In this document: one piece after another, positions 26,334 to 36,800 of the stretch
Layout: the number at the start of each line of letters is the position of its first letter
How positions within the stretch are numbered: position 1 is the first letter of the stretch
NCBI GenBank assembly: GCA_017441295.1
Contig: JAFRYA010000014.1
Coordinates: 1 to 53,186, forward strand
Source of the DNA: Lachnospiraceae bacterium
GTDB lineage: Bacteria > Bacillota > Clostridia > Lachnospirales > Lachnospiraceae
Length of the DNA stretch: 53,186 bases
Direction: 5' to 3'
Notes under the pieces: model-generated
Seen by the model: only the letters and a program-made list of their open reading frames with translations
Database searches by the model: none
Told to the model about the DNA's origin: nothing
Program-made: the position numbers and the translations under genes

Positions 26334-27630
26334 GTTTTTCCCCTTTTCTTAAGAAACGGAATATAACAATCAGCAGAGGCGCTACGCAGACTTCAGCGAT
26401 CAGCGCCGCGATGAAAATGTTTGCGTTCGGAATGAATGACGTAGTGCCGTCTGAATTGACGATCACTTCTGCATTCTTCAGGACAGCTGCGCCAATGGCA
26501 GGTCCGATAATGCCCGGTATCAGCACCTGGCATACAATCCTGAGTCCCTGGAACATGCCTGCTCTGTTCTCAGGCGTGTTATCACGGATCATGGCTCCAA
26601 AGACAGCCATTCCGGCTAAATAGCCGCTCATCATCAGGAGAGATCCGATGAATACCGGCACTGTGCTGCGGAAGATAAACAGGACTATATAGCCCAGAGC
26701 CAACATGCCCAACGCAGGCAGAACAGCCACCTTGAAATGCACGCGGTCATAGAGTTTGCCATAGAACAGCGTGACTAGCGCGGCCACTATGATGGCCGGT
26801 GCCATTATCAGCACGTAGTTTTCCATGCCCAGTGACACTTCATAGTAAAGGATCAGGTAAGGCATGAAAATCTGTATCGAAATATTAAACACGGCGAAGG
26901 CCAGGAGTGAAAGATACAGGTTTTTGTTGTCCTTCATAACCGATGGCCTGAAGCCGTAAATGATGTTAGCGAAATATCTGGAGTTGCCTGATTTATCAAT
27001 CTGAGGCTCTCTGACGATGAAAATGCCCAGAACACCAATGACTGACACTGATATACCGATGATCAGGAAAATGGTGGTCCAGCTCTCCGGCAGGTCCAGG
27101 TTGAATCCCATGAATCCGCCGAAAACCACGAGAATGGCTACCAGAGGCATCATCGCGTTGATACCCTCTGCGCCGCCGCGGTTCGTTGAATCAGTCGAAT
27201 CCGTCAGCCATGCGTTGAAGCACGCGTCATTGGCTGTGGATCCAAAGAATGTCATTACGCAGTCCATTATAATTACCAGCGTGATACCGATGGAGGCGGC
27301 TGATGCCGTTACTGAAAAGATTGAGCTGATGATGTCTGTCCTGATAAAGGCGAACGAAACAATCGTGATGCCCCAGATAATATAGCCTCCGCAGATAAAG
27401 AATTTGCGCTTGCCCAGCTTGTCAGAGAGCGCGCCTATGAATATCGTCGTCAGCGTGGCAATGACCGCGCTGGCAGCTACCATCATGGAAATATCCGCAG
27501 CACTGGCGCGGAACATTTTATAAATGAATACGTTGAAATACATGTTTTCAACCACCCAGGCGACCTGCCCGACCAGGCTGAAAATGATCAGCGCGACCCA
27601 GAATTTGGGAGCAAGTTTTGTCTTCTTCAT
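26323..27630 (-). CDS. Major facilitator superfamily transporter
   Basis: The protein is about 435 residues with about twelve hydrophobic segments and the MFS loop motif GALSDKLGKRKFF between helices 2 and 3. Start chosen at ATG 27630 (GGAGG 8 bases upstream); the upstream in-frame TTG overlaps that ribosome site. It is encoded directly upstream of a cytoplasmic glycosidase and overlaps it, so the likely cargo is a glycoside, sugar or sugar acid. Membership of a defined MFS subfamily (for example the sugar:cation symporters) cannot be settled by eye. Confidence 0.88.
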   Translation of the reverse strand: MKKTKLAPKFWVALIIFSLVGQVAWVVENMYFNVFIYKMFRASAADISMMVAASAVIATLTTIFIGALSDKLGKRKFFICGGYIIWGITIVSFAFIRTDIISSIFSVTASAASIGITLVIIMDCVMTFFGSTANDACFNAWLTDSTDSTNRGGAEGINAMMPLVAILVVFGGFMGFNLDLPESWTTIFLIIGISVSVIGVLGIFIVREPQIDKSGNSRYFANIIYGFRPSVMKDNKNLYLSLLAFAVFNISIQIFMPYLILYYEVSLGMENYVLIMAPAIIVAALVTLFYGKLYDRVHFKVAVLPALGMLALGYIVLFIFRSTVPVFIGSLLMMSGYLAGMAVFGAMIRDNTPENRAGMFQGLRIVCQVLIPGIIGPAIGAAVLKNAEVIVNSDGTTSFIPNANIFIAALIAEVCVAPLLIVIFRFLRKGEKREA

Positions 27631-27648
27631 GAGGAATTCCTCCAATCG

Positions 27649-28215
27649 CTAAATGTATTTCACCTCGTGGCCTTTTTCCTGGTTTTTGCCCTTCAGTTCA
27701 TGGACAGGGTAACCGATCGCCAGGCTGCCTGTCACAATCTCATCCTCGGCTACGCCCAGTTCCGTCAGCAGTTCTCTGACTGCGGCGTCTTTCTGGCAGC
27801 GGCGGACGTTGTTTACCCAGCATGTGCCGATCCCCAGTTCTGCTGCCTGGATCATGGCGTTTTCCAAAACGCACCCGCAGTCCGCGAAAGCGTTATATGC
27901 GTCCGCAGGTGATGTAACGATCAGCAGGGTCGGCGCATGATAAAAGAAATTGTATGAATCCATGTCAATGGCCGCAGCCCTCTCAGCGCTTACGCCTTCA
28001 GCATGGCCTGCCCTGGTCGCTGCCGCTATGGCACGGGCTGTTTTTTCAAGGACCTCGGGACTTTGGATCACAAACAGTCTGGTCTTTCTGGCATTCATTC
28101 CCGAAGGTGCCATGCGCGCTGCCTCTACTATTGCCTGCAGCTCGTCATCTGTAATCTGCTCCGCCTTGTATTCCCTAACTGAGCAGCGGTCAGCTATCGC
28201 TTTTAATACTTCCAT
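27649..28215 (-). CDS. Nitroreductase family FMN oxidoreductase
   Basis: This 188-residue protein has the family start EVLKAIADRCSVREYKAEQI with the FMN-contacting Arg-Ser-x-Arg type segment, MAPSGMNARKTRLFVI, the conserved AELGIGTCWVNN region and a C-terminal GSLAIGYPVHE segment. Start is ATG 28215 with GGAGGT upstream. Members reduce nitroaromatics, quinones or flavins with NAD(P)H; the physiological substrate is unknown. It is the first gene of the minus-strand run leading to the MFS transporter 18 bases downstream and is divergent from larB. Confidence 0.9.
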   Translation of the reverse strand: MEVLKAIADRCSVREYKAEQITDDELQAIVEAARMAPSGMNARKTRLFVIQSPEVLEKTARAIAAATRAGHAEGVSAERAAAIDMDSYNFFYHAPTLLIVTSPADAYNAFADCGCVLENAMIQAAELGIGTCWVNNVRRCQKDAAVRELLTELGVAEDEIVTGSLAIGYPVHELKGKNQEKGHEVKYI

Positions 28216-28264
28216 TTTTACACCTCCGTCTGTTTTTTTCATTTTATCATACTTCAACAGCTTG

Positions 28265-28292
28265 TTGAAAGCTTAATGAAAATATGTTAAAT
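28265..28292 (+). promoter_or_regulatory. Putative promoter of the lar cluster
   Basis: TTGAAA (28265-28270), 16 bases and TTAAAT (28287-28292), 30 bases before the larB start. No nickel-responsive operator is recognisable. Confidence 0.4.
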
Positions 28293-28322
28293 TTGCCTCA
28301 AATAAGCAGAAAGAGAACATAT

Positions 28323-29078
28323 ATGAAAACAGAGATCAAAACTCTTCTTGAATCAGTAAAAGATGGAACAATGTCTGTGGATGATGCCCTGCTCAGACTG
28401 AAGGCTGAGCCTTACGAAGATATCGGTTTCGCCAAAGTCGATATGCACAGGAATGTCATCCAGGGAAACCCTGAGGTTATCTATGGCGCCGGCAAAACCA
28501 CGAGTCAGATCATCGGCATAATGGACGCTATGATACGTAATGGCCAGAGTCGCATCCTGATCACCCGTCTGGACAAGGCTTCCGCTGAAGAGGTAGCCAA
28601 GGTTCATCCGATCAAATACGATGAACTCTCCAGAGTGGCCGTGCTGGGCGAAATGCCTGAGCCAAACGGTATCGGCAAGGTCGTCATAGCCACCGGCGGC
28701 ACAAGTGATATACCAGTTGCTGAAGAGGCTGCCATTACCGCGGAGATCCACGGCAATGAGGTTATACGTCTGTATGACGTCGGCGTGGCCGGCCTTCACA
28801 GGCTCCTTTCACACAAAGAAGAAATCATGAACGCAAGCGTTATCGTAGCTGTCGCGGGAATGGAGGGCGCGCTGGCCAGCGTTATCGGCGGCCTGGCTGA
28901 CTGCCCTGTCATCGCAGTCCCGACCAGCGTAGGTTACGGCGCTTCTTTTAACGGACTGTCTGCACTGCTGTCAATGCTGAACTCCTGTGCCAGCGGCGTT
29001 TCCGTTGTAAATATCGATAACGGTTTCGGCGCAGGCTATCTGGCCGGAATGATCAACCACATGGAGGTCAAAAAATGA
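28323..29078 (+). CDS. larB: Nickel pincer cofactor biosynthesis protein LarB
   Basis: LarB carboxylates and hydrolyses nicotinic acid adenine dinucleotide to pyridinium-3,5-biscarboxylic acid mononucleotide, the first step of nickel-pincer nucleotide synthesis. The 251-residue protein has a C-terminal AIR-carboxylase-like (PurE) domain with ATGGTSDIPVAEEA and SVGYGASFNGLSALLSML, and an N-terminal region matching LarB (LLESVKDGTMSVDDALLRLK). Start is ATG 28323 after a weak AAGAGA site. The stop overlaps larC (ATGA). Confidence 0.95.
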   Translation: MKTEIKTLLESVKDGTMSVDDALLRLKAEPYEDIGFAKVDMHRNVIQGNPEVIYGAGKTTSQIIGIMDAMIRNGQSRILITRLDKASAEEVAKVHPIKYDELSRVAVLGEMPEPNGIGKVVIATGGTSDIPVAEEAAITAEIHGNEVIRLYDVGVAGLHRLLSHKEEIMNASVIVAVAGMEGALASVIGGLADCPVIAVPTSVGYGASFNGLSALLSMLNSCASGVSVVNIDNGFGAGYLAGMINHMEVKK

Positions 29079-30262
29079 GAACAATATATCTGGATTGTCA
29101 AATGGGCGCTGCCGGCGACATGCTGACAGCGGCTTTAATAGAGCTTTTGCCGGAACCAGGGAAAATGATTGAAAGACTGAATGGTCTGGGTATCCCGGGC
29201 GTTCATTTTGAGATGGAACCTTCCGTTAAATGCGGCATTAAAGGCACCCATATTTCGGTAACCGTGCACGGCGAAGAGGAAGATGAGCACATGCACGAGC
29301 ACCATCACGGACATGAGCACCACCATCATCACAGCGGGCTGGCTGATATCGAGCATATCGTGTCCGGCCATCTGGACCTGCCTGAGAAGGTAAAGAAAGA
29401 TGTTTTAAGTGTATTCGGGCTGATTGCTGAGGCTGAAAGCCACGTACACGGCGTGCCTGTAACTGATATTCATTTCCACGAGGTCGGTACCATGGACGCA
29501 GTGGCTGATATTACAGCGGTCTGCCTCATAATGAATGAGCTGGCTGCGGATGAAGTGATCGCCTCACCTATCCACGTGGGCAGCGGCCAGGTCAAATGCG
29601 CGCATGGCATCCTGCCTGTGCCTGCCCCGGCCACAGCTTATCTGCTGCAGGATATTCCTTCATACAGCGGAAACATTAACGGCGAGCTGTGTACTCCTAC
29701 AGGCGCTGCTCTGCTGAAGCATTTCGTGACACGCTTCGGCAATATGCCTGTCATGAGAACGTCCGCCATCGGCTACGGCATGGGCAGGAAAGACTTTGAA
29801 GCAGCTAACTGTGTACGCGCCATGATCGGCGAAACAGCGCAGCTGACTGATACAATCACCGACCTTTCCTGCAACGTGGATGACATGACTGCTGAGGCTA
29901 TCGGCTTTGCTATGGACCGCCTGTACGACGGCGGAGCTCTCGAGGTCTTTACCGTTCCTGTCGGCATGAAGAAATGCCGTCCGGGCACGCTGATCCACGT
30001 GTTCTGCAAGCCTCAGGACGAAGAAAGAATTGTTGAACTGATCTTTAAGCACACTACCACCATCGGCATCCGCAAGGCCTCCATGAACAGATTTGTCATG
30101 GACCGTCATATAGAAACCGTTGACACAGAATTCGGCCCGATCCGCCGCAAGGCGTCTACAGGCTATGGCACCAGCCGCTCCAAATATGAGCACGATGACC
30201 TGGCACGCATAGCTGCTGAGCAGGGACTGAGTCTGGCTGAAGTAATTAATAAAATATGTTAA
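29075..30262 (+). CDS. larC: Nickel pincer cofactor biosynthesis protein LarC
   Basis: LarC is the CTP-dependent nickel insertase (cyclometallase) that finishes the pincer cofactor. The 395-residue sequence has the family start YLDCQMGAAGDMLTAALIEL, a GTMDAVADI segment, and the C-terminal DDMTAEAIGFAMDRLYDGGALEVF domain. A His-rich loop at about residues 72-87 (11 His of 16) probably stores or delivers nickel. It is one continuous frame, unlike the larC of Lactiplantibacillus plantarum, which needs a programmed frameshift to join its two parts. It overlaps both larB and larE. Confidence 0.96.
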   Translation: MRTIYLDCQMGAAGDMLTAALIELLPEPGKMIERLNGLGIPGVHFEMEPSVKCGIKGTHISVTVHGEEEDEHMHEHHHGHEHHHHHSGLADIEHIVSGHLDLPEKVKKDVLSVFGLIAEAESHVHGVPVTDIHFHEVGTMDAVADITAVCLIMNELAADEVIASPIHVGSGQVKCAHGILPVPAPATAYLLQDIPSYSGNINGELCTPTGAALLKHFVTRFGNMPVMRTSAIGYGMGRKDFEAANCVRAMIGETAQLTDTITDLSCNVDDMTAEAIGFAMDRLYDGGALEVFTVPVGMKKCRPGTLIHVFCKPQDEERIVELIFKHTTTIGIRKASMNRFVMDRHIETVDTEFGPIRRKASTGYGTSRSKYEHDDLARIAAEQGLSLAEVINKIC

Positions 30263-31053
30263 ATGCTAAGAAAGCCAACTTAATATCATATCTTCAGGAA
30301 CTCGGACGTGCCGCAGTTGCCTTTTCAGGCGGCGTGGACTCCACTTTCCTGCTGAAGGCCGCTTACGAGACTCTGGGCGAAAACACTATGGCCATTATCG
30401 GCCGCACAGCATCTTCTCCGGCTCATGAGATTGCTGAAGCAGAAGAATTCTGCCGCTTACTCGGCGTCAGATACATCATTAAGGATGCCGACCAGCTCTC
30501 TATTCCCGGATTCGCGGAGAATCCGCCTGAGCGCTGCTACATCTGCAAGAAAACTTTATTTACAATCTTTCTTGAGACCGCGCATGCAGAGGGCTTCCCT
30601 TATGTAATGGATGGCACGAATGCAGATGATACAGGCGATTACCGTCCGGGCATGCGCGCCCTGGCCGAACTGGGCATTAAGAGTCCTTTGATGGAAGCCG
30701 GCCTGACTAAAGCTGATATCCGCGAGCTTTCAAAAGAATATGGCCTGCCAACGTGGGACAAGCCTTCATTTGCATGCCTGGCCACCAGACTTCCTTATGG
30801 AGAGACGATCACAGAAGAGAAACTCCGTCTGATCGAACGCGCTGAAGTCAAGCTGATGGAACTTGGTTTCAGGCAGATGCGCGTCCGCATTCACGGCGCA
30901 ATTGCAAGAATCGAAGTTGAACGTCCGGACTTTGCGAAACTCATCGAAAAAGCCGATGAAATCAACAGTTTCTTCAAAGAACTTGGTTTCACTTACGTAA
31001 CCATGGATCTGGCCGGTTTTAAGAGCGGCAGCATGAATCTGACGCTGAAATAA
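30256..31053 (+). CDS. larE: Pyridinium-3,5-bisthiocarboxylic acid mononucleotide synthase LarE
   Basis: LarE is a PP-loop ATPase that sulfurates the LarB product. The 265-residue protein has AVAFSGGVDSTFLL near the N-terminus, CYICKK at residues 94-99 and C174 in SFACLATRLPYG. That cysteine is at the position equivalent, as I recall, to Cys176 of the sacrificial L. plantarum enzyme. It overlaps larC by 7 bases. The cofactor's user (LarA lactate racemase or a relative) is not in the window. Confidence 0.95.
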   Translation: MLNAKKANLISYLQELGRAAVAFSGGVDSTFLLKAAYETLGENTMAIIGRTASSPAHEIAEAEEFCRLLGVRYIIKDADQLSIPGFAENPPERCYICKKTLFTIFLETAHAEGFPYVMDGTNADDTGDYRPGMRALAELGIKSPLMEAGLTKADIRELSKEYGLPTWDKPSFACLATRLPYGETITEEKLRLIERAEVKLMELGFRQMRVRIHGAIARIEVERPDFAKLIEKADEINSFFKELGFTYVTMDLAGFKSGSMNLTLK

Positions 31054-31072
31054 AAGGATTGTTATAATATGC

Positions 31073-31102
31073 AAAAGACTGCCTTAAAAGGCGGTCTTTT
31101 TT
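31073..31102 (+). terminator. Intrinsic terminator after larE
   Basis: An 8-bp stem GACTGCCT / AGGCGGTC with a 4-base loop is followed by six T. Confidence 0.85.
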
Positions 31103-31146
31103 GTTTTTGAGCCATAAAAAATACACACTTTAATCTCTCCTATATG

Positions 31147-31175
31147 TTGATAATAAAAATCTATTATGTTACTAT
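31147..31175 (+). promoter_or_regulatory. Putative promoter for dnaX-ybaB-recR
   Basis: TTGATA (31147-31152), 17 bases and TACTAT (31170-31175). The gap between larE and dnaX is too short to hold the SRP RNA gene that often precedes dnaX in this phylum. Confidence 0.5.
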
Positions 31176-31226
31176 ATATTGTAGTTTAAATAATAGTGGA
31201 GAAGTGGCTTTTCAGGAGAGTTAATT

Positions 31227-32855
31227 ATGGCTTACGTGGCCCTTTACAGAAAATTCAGACCGCAGACTTTTGAGCTTGTCAAAGGACAGGATCATGTTGT
31301 GCGCGCTCTTAAAAATCAGATAAAAACAGGCCGCATCGGACATGCCTACCTCTTCACCGGCACACGCGGTACAGGCAAGACCAGCGTTGCCAAGATTTTC
31401 GCCAAGGCGATTAACTGCATGCATCCTGTGGACGGTGAGCCTTGTAATGAATGCGAAAGCTGCCTGGCTATCCAGCAGGGCAACTACATCGACGTTGTAG
31501 AGATTGACGCCGCTTCCAATAACGGTGTTGACAACATCCGCCAGATCATTGAAGAGATCCAGTACACTCCGGTCAAAGGCAAGTACAAGGTCTTCATCAT
31601 TGACGAAGCCCATATGATCACCGGCAACGCATTCAACGCTTTTCTTAAAACTCTCGAAGAGCCGCCTGCATACGCGGTATTCATTCTGGCAACGACCGAG
31701 CCTCACAAGCTGCCAATCACCATTCTTTCCAGATGCCAGCGCTACGATTTCAAGCGCATCAGTACTGAAGTCCTGGCTGAGAACCTCGCATATCTGGTCG
31801 GTCAGGAAGGTGTTGAGGCTGAGGAAAAGGCTCTCAAATATATAGCCCGTTTAGGTGATGGCTCCATGAGGGATTCCATCAGCCTGCTCGATAAATGCAT
31901 TGCGTTCAACCCGGGCGAAAAACTGACATATGATAACGTCCTGAACACACTGGGTGTGGTAGACACCGAGGTCTTCTCTCACCTCTTCAGGGCAGTCTAC
32001 GCAGGAGACGCGGCATCAGCTCTTAAAGAGATTGACAATGCTGCCGCTCTGGGCAAGGACCTGAGTCAGTTCGTGACAGACTTCATCTGGTATCTGAGGA
32101 ACATCCTCATGGTGAGCGTCACCGACGGCAAGGACCTGGATATGCTGGGCCTGTCCGCCGAGAACCTCAAGCTTCTCAAAGAGGATTCCGCTGTGGCAGA
32201 CGCTGAGACCCTGATGAGATATATCCGCATTCTGTCGGAGCTGCTTAATCAGATCCGCTATTCACAGGCGAAACAGATTCTTGTTGAAATAGCCTTCATC
32301 AAACTGGCCAAGCCGCAGATGGAGACTGACACAGCCTCACTGGCTGACAGGATCAGACAGCTCGAGAGCCGCCCTCAGAGCTCTCAGCCGGTCTATTTCC
32401 AACCAGAACCGGAGAGGGAACAGATAGAAATAACATATACACCGGAACCAGTTCCTGCGGATATTCCATACGAAGCAGAGGCTCCTGCAGATATACCTGC
32501 CCCGGCGCCGCATGCAGCCACAGGCATGACACCGGCGCAAAGGGTCGTAGAACAATGGGAGACACTCAGGTCAGGCCTGAATGACATTATCCTGAAGACC
32601 CAACTCAAGAAAGCTTCACCATACGCGGAAGGCGATATGATCACCATTTACGTAGAGAGCAAGATGGGCGAGCGCGCGATCAGGGACGGCCTGGATCAGC
32701 TGAAGAGCCGGGCGAAAGAAATGGCAGGCACCGACATTGACATAACAGTCAAACTCGGCACCCCTCCGGATCAGGAAGGTCCGGCATTGGACGATGAATA
32801 CTTATCATCAATTTTAGAAGTAATAAACATGGAAGTTGGAATGGAGGACAGATAA
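31227..32855 (+). CDS. dnaX: DNA polymerase III subunits gamma/tau
   Basis: DnaX is the ATPase of the clamp loader. The 542-residue protein has Walker A GTRGTGKT (45-52), zinc-binding cysteines C64, C73, C76 and C79 (CNECESC), the DEAH-like IIDEAHM segment and the sensor region LSRCQRYDFKR. A Pro/Glu-rich linker (about 380-440) leads to a C-terminal tau-type domain. CAGGAGAG precedes the ATG. I did not see an obvious slippery A-run with hairpin for a programmed frameshift. Confidence 0.97.
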   Translation: MAYVALYRKFRPQTFELVKGQDHVVRALKNQIKTGRIGHAYLFTGTRGTGKTSVAKIFAKAINCMHPVDGEPCNECESCLAIQQGNYIDVVEIDAASNNGVDNIRQIIEEIQYTPVKGKYKVFIIDEAHMITGNAFNAFLKTLEEPPAYAVFILATTEPHKLPITILSRCQRYDFKRISTEVLAENLAYLVGQEGVEAEEKALKYIARLGDGSMRDSISLLDKCIAFNPGEKLTYDNVLNTLGVVDTEVFSHLFRAVYAGDAASALKEIDNAAALGKDLSQFVTDFIWYLRNILMVSVTDGKDLDMLGLSAENLKLLKEDSAVADAETLMRYIRILSELLNQIRYSQAKQILVEIAFIKLAKPQMETDTASLADRIRQLESRPQSSQPVYFQPEPEREQIEITYTPEPVPADIPYEAEAPADIPAPAPHAATGMTPAQRVVEQWETLRSGLNDIILKTQLKKASPYAEGDMITIYVESKMGERAIRDGLDQLKSRAKEMAGTDIDITVKLGTPPDQEGPALDDEYLSSILEVINMEVGMEDR

Positions 32856-33218
32856 ATGGCAAAAGGTAAAGGCGGATATGGTGGATTCCCCGGAATGGGC
32901 GGCAACATGAAGCAGATGCAGCAGCTGCAGATGAAAGCAATGAAAATGCAGAGGGAGATGGAAGAAGCTCAGGCAGCTCTTGAAGAAGAGACTGTTACAG
33001 CTACCGCAGGCGGCGGAGTTGTTGAAGTAACTGTTTCCGGCAAGAAAGAAATCGTTGCTGTTAAGATCGATCCTGAAGCAGTTGACCCGGATGATGTTGA
33101 AATGCTCGAAGACCTCATTGTTGCAGCCGTTAACGAAGGCCTGCGCAAGATTGAGGAGCTGTCCAGCGAGAGAATGTCAAAGATTACCGGAGGATTAGGC
33201 GGAAGTGGACTATTTTAG
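32856..33218 (+). CDS. ybaB: YbaB/EbfC family nucleoid-associated protein
   Basis: This 120-residue protein has a Gly/Met/Gln-rich N-terminus (FPGMGGNMKQMQQLQMKAMKM) followed by the YbaB core VTATAGGGVVEVTVSGKKEIVAVKIDPEAVDPDD and a Gly-rich end. Members bind DNA as dimers. The ATG abuts the dnaX stop, with GGAGG inside the dnaX end. The dnaX-ybaB-recR order is conserved widely. Confidence 0.95.
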   Translation: MAKGKGGYGGFPGMGGNMKQMQQLQMKAMKMQREMEEAQAALEEETVTATAGGGVVEVTVSGKKEIVAVKIDPEAVDPDDVEMLEDLIVAAVNEGLRKIEELSSERMSKITGGLGGSGLF

Positions 33219-33801
33219 TGACCACATTTCAAAGTTAATAGGTGAACTGGAAAAGCTGCCGGGCATTGGTCCCAAATCAGCCAGCAGACTGGCATTTCAT
33301 ATAATTGACATGCCTGTTGAGGACGTTGAGGCGCTGGCTTCTTCACTGACCGATGCCAGGAAAAATATAAAACTGTGCAAGACTTGCTTCACTATCACGG
33401 ATGAGGACGAGTGCCGCATCTGCAGGAGTTCCCACAGAGATCACAGCACCATCATGGTTGTGGAAACTACCAGAGATCTGGCCGCATATGAGAAGACAGG
33501 CAAATACAACGGTGTTTATCATGTGCTTCACGGAGCCATCTCCCCTATGCTCGGCATAGGCCCCGGAGATATCAAGCTCAAAGAGCTGGTTGCCAGACTT
33601 AAAGGTGATGTGAAGGAAGTCATCATAGCAACGAATTCCAGCCTGGAGGGCGAGACCACGGCGATGTATATCAGCAAGCTGATCAAACCGGCGGGCATCA
33701 AGGTCAGCCGCATTGCCAGCGGCGTCCCGGTAGGCGGAGATCTGGAATGTATTGATGAGGTTACACTGCTTCGTGCACTTGAAGGAAGAGTGGAGATTTA
33801 G
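33205..33801 (+). CDS. recR: Recombination mediator protein RecR
   Basis: The 198-residue RecR works with RecO/RecF to load RecA on gapped DNA. It has the helix-hairpin-helix LEKLPGIGPKSASRLAFHI, a four-cysteine zinc finger (CKTCFTITDEDECRICR) and a Toprim domain (VVETTRDLAAYEKTGKYNG...). Start is GTG at 33205 overlapping the ybaB end by 14 bases; the product begins VDYFSDHISKLIGELEKLPG, as in other RecR. Confidence 0.97.
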   Translation: MDYFSDHISKLIGELEKLPGIGPKSASRLAFHIIDMPVEDVEALASSLTDARKNIKLCKTCFTITDEDECRICRSSHRDHSTIMVVETTRDLAAYEKTGKYNGVYHVLHGAISPMLGIGPGDIKLKELVARLKGDVKEVIIATNSSLEGETTAMYISKLIKPAGIKVSRIASGVPVGGDLECIDEVTLLRALEGRVEI

Positions 33802-33802
33802 A

Positions 33803-36800
33803 ATGGATAAACAGGTATACAGAGAGATACTTAACGAAATCAAAAACGACTATGAAATAGGCAATTATGATGGTGTTATCCGGTCGGCTCAGGAAATTGA
33901 CGTCGAGAAGATCCGCGAGACCGCCATCCTGGAAATGATCGCTGATTCATATGACAAGCTGGGCAGATATGACCTGGCCAAGGAGACTCTCCTTTACGCA
34001 TACGAGAGAACCCCGTTTGGACGCAAGATGGCTTATAACCTGTGCCTCCTTTGCATCAAACTGGATGATCTGGACAATGCTGTAAGGTTTTACCAGGATT
34101 TCTGCAAGATGGCTCCGAGAGACAGCGACCGTTATATCCTGAAATATCTGATCGGCAAGGCTGGCGGCGTGCCGGTCAAAGAGCTCATCAAAGTTCTCGA
34201 ACAGTACGTTTCCGAGAACATGGATGAGAAATGGCAGTACGAGCTGGCCAGACTGTATCATGAAGAAGGCCGCGAGGATGACTGCGTCCGCGCATGCGAC
34301 GATATTATACTGTGGTTCGCTAATGGCGATTATGTCAAGAAGGCTCTGGAGCTGAAGTTCATGCACAGATCCCTGACTCCTTCACAGCAGGAGAAATACG
34401 AAGAGATCATGAGAGAATTCAGTGACGAACCGGCCAGACCTACCAGGGAAGAAGCCGAGGAAAGCCGTAAGCTGGATACTGATGCTGAAGTATTTGCCAG
34501 CGAGTTCCTGGGCGTAGAGCCTGAGATTGAGCAGCCATATATCGAAGAAGAGACCTTCGAGCCTGATTTCAATATTGATTATGATTCAGATTATGACATG
34601 GACTATGACGGTTCAGAGATTGAAGCGCAGATCGGCAGGAATGTCACCGAGACCGGCAGAATAATGGCTGAGATTGCCAAAGAGCAGACAGCTGAAATCC
34701 CTGCAGAAGACAATGAAGAAGTTGTCGAAGAAACTGAGGAATTTGCCGAGGAAGTTAAGCGCGCGACAAACGACGGACCGGCTGAAATAGATGAAACTGT
34801 ATTCAGAGCATCTGATTCTGCTGAGCTGCTGGCAGCTCTCGCTGCTATCGAAAACGGCGATATAGAAGACGTCACTGAAGAAGAAGAGGAAGAATTCGAA
34901 GAAGAATTCGAAGATGTTTTTGGTGAAGAGGCTGAACCGGATGAGGAGCCATTCGAAGAAGCTGAAGAAGAGGTCGAAGAGCCTGAGGAAATCGTCGAAG
35001 AGATTTCAGAATCTGACAAGAAGTGGGTCGGACTCTATGGCAGCACCGCTGCTAAACTGGGCATCGGCACTGCCCTGCTGTCATCCATGGCAGGCAGCGT
35101 TGTAAAACCAAGCTTCAAGACTGAAGAGCCTGACGGCAAGACTGTGATCTCATATTATGCCGCTCCGAGAATCCTCGAGAATGTTGATATTTCAAACATT
35201 CCTCTGGAGGGTGAGGAAGACGGCCAGATTGGCATCAATCTGGACATGCTTTCAGATAACAAGGAAGAAATCGAAGGCCAGATGACCATTGATGAACTGT
35301 TCGAGGCATATTCCAGGATTATTGAGGACAACAAAGAGCAGGTGGCTCAGATCGAGGCTAACAGGCTCAAGGCTATCCAGGACGAAGTCAACCGCACAAT
35401 GGTTGCCAGACCGCTCTTCAACATTGATGATAATATCAAACTGGACAAGAGATATCTGGATGAGGAAGACCTGAAGGCCCTCGGATATGACACCGAAGAA
35501 GCGCCTGAGGAAGCCGGAGAACCTGAAGAAGAATTTGCTGAAGACGCAGAAGAATTCGAAGAGGAACTTACCGAGGAACCTGAAGAATCCGAGGAAGATT
35601 TTGAGGAAGATTTCGACGACGATTTCGAGGAAGAATTCGGCGAGGAACCTGAAGAGGCTGAAGAGGCTATCGAAGAAGTTGAAGATTCTTTCGAAGAGTC
35701 TTTCGAAGATGCTGAAGAAGAACTCGTAGAAGAGGTTATTGAAGACCTTGACGAAGAGCCGATAGATATAGAAGACGACTTTGAAGACCTTGAAGATTAT
35801 ATAGAAGAGCTCGACTCCGTACCAGATGAGGAGTTTATTGAAGAGCCTGAGACCTTTGACGATATAATCCCGGAAGAAGAATACATTGACGAGCCTGTTG
35901 AAGAAATTGAAACTGAAGGATTCGACGAGACAGACATCGTTGAGGAAGAATATATTGACGACGCGGACAGCGCCATCGCCAGATTTGAAGAATCTCTGGG
36001 CACAGACACCGAATTCAGCGAAGAAGCTGAGATGGGTCTGGATGAACTGGGCGATACCCTCTTCGGAATGATGAGCGGCGTTGCTGCCATAGAGGCTGTT
36101 GCCGCAGATGCGGCTGAAGAACCAGCCGAAGTTGTTGAAGAAGCTGCTGAAGTTATTGAAGAGCCGGAAGCTGCTGAATCTGACCCGGTAGAGGCTGCTA
36201 TTGAGGCTGCTGCCGCCAGACTGACCGGCGCGTTCACTAACCTGGGTTCAGACGAAATTGACGATGAAGATGAGCTCAGAGCTGAACTTGAAAGAGAAGG
36301 CATGGAAGAAGAATTCGATGAAGTGATCGAAGCCGATTTCACACCTGTGCCTGAGCCTGAACAGGCTGAAGAAATTGTTGAAGAGCCTGCAGAGGAATCC
36401 GAAGAAACAGCTGAGGAACCTGAAGAGGAACCTGCAGAGATTTCAGAAGAAAAACCTGCAGACGAGCCGGAAGAAACACCTGCTGAGGATGTTAAAGAGT
36501 CTGAAACTGAAGAGCCTGAAGTTCCTGAGGAGCCAAAGCTCTCTGATGAACTCAGAAAGGAGCTCAAGGAGCACCTGCTGGTTGACGGCATGGAGGACAA
36601 CATTGCACAGGTTCTGGACAGCCTCATCAGCAGAAAGAATGCCGGCGACACGACAGGCGGCAACCTGCTGATCACAGGCGATGCCAAGAGCGGCAAGACC
36701 TATCTGGCTATTGCGCTTATTAAGGAAGTCGCCAAGCAGACCGGCAAACACGATGTCAAACTGGCACGTGTTGACGCTGAGAAACTGAACAACGCTGATA

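Noticed and set aside
31103..31226. SRP (4.5S) RNA gene before dnaX
   Set aside because: The gap is too short and lacks the conserved SRP Alu/helix 8 features.
34600..36700. Several long open frames on the minus strand opposite the acidic protein
   Set aside because: They are Ser-rich mirror translations of GAA/GAG-rich codons, with no ribosome sites or domain matches.
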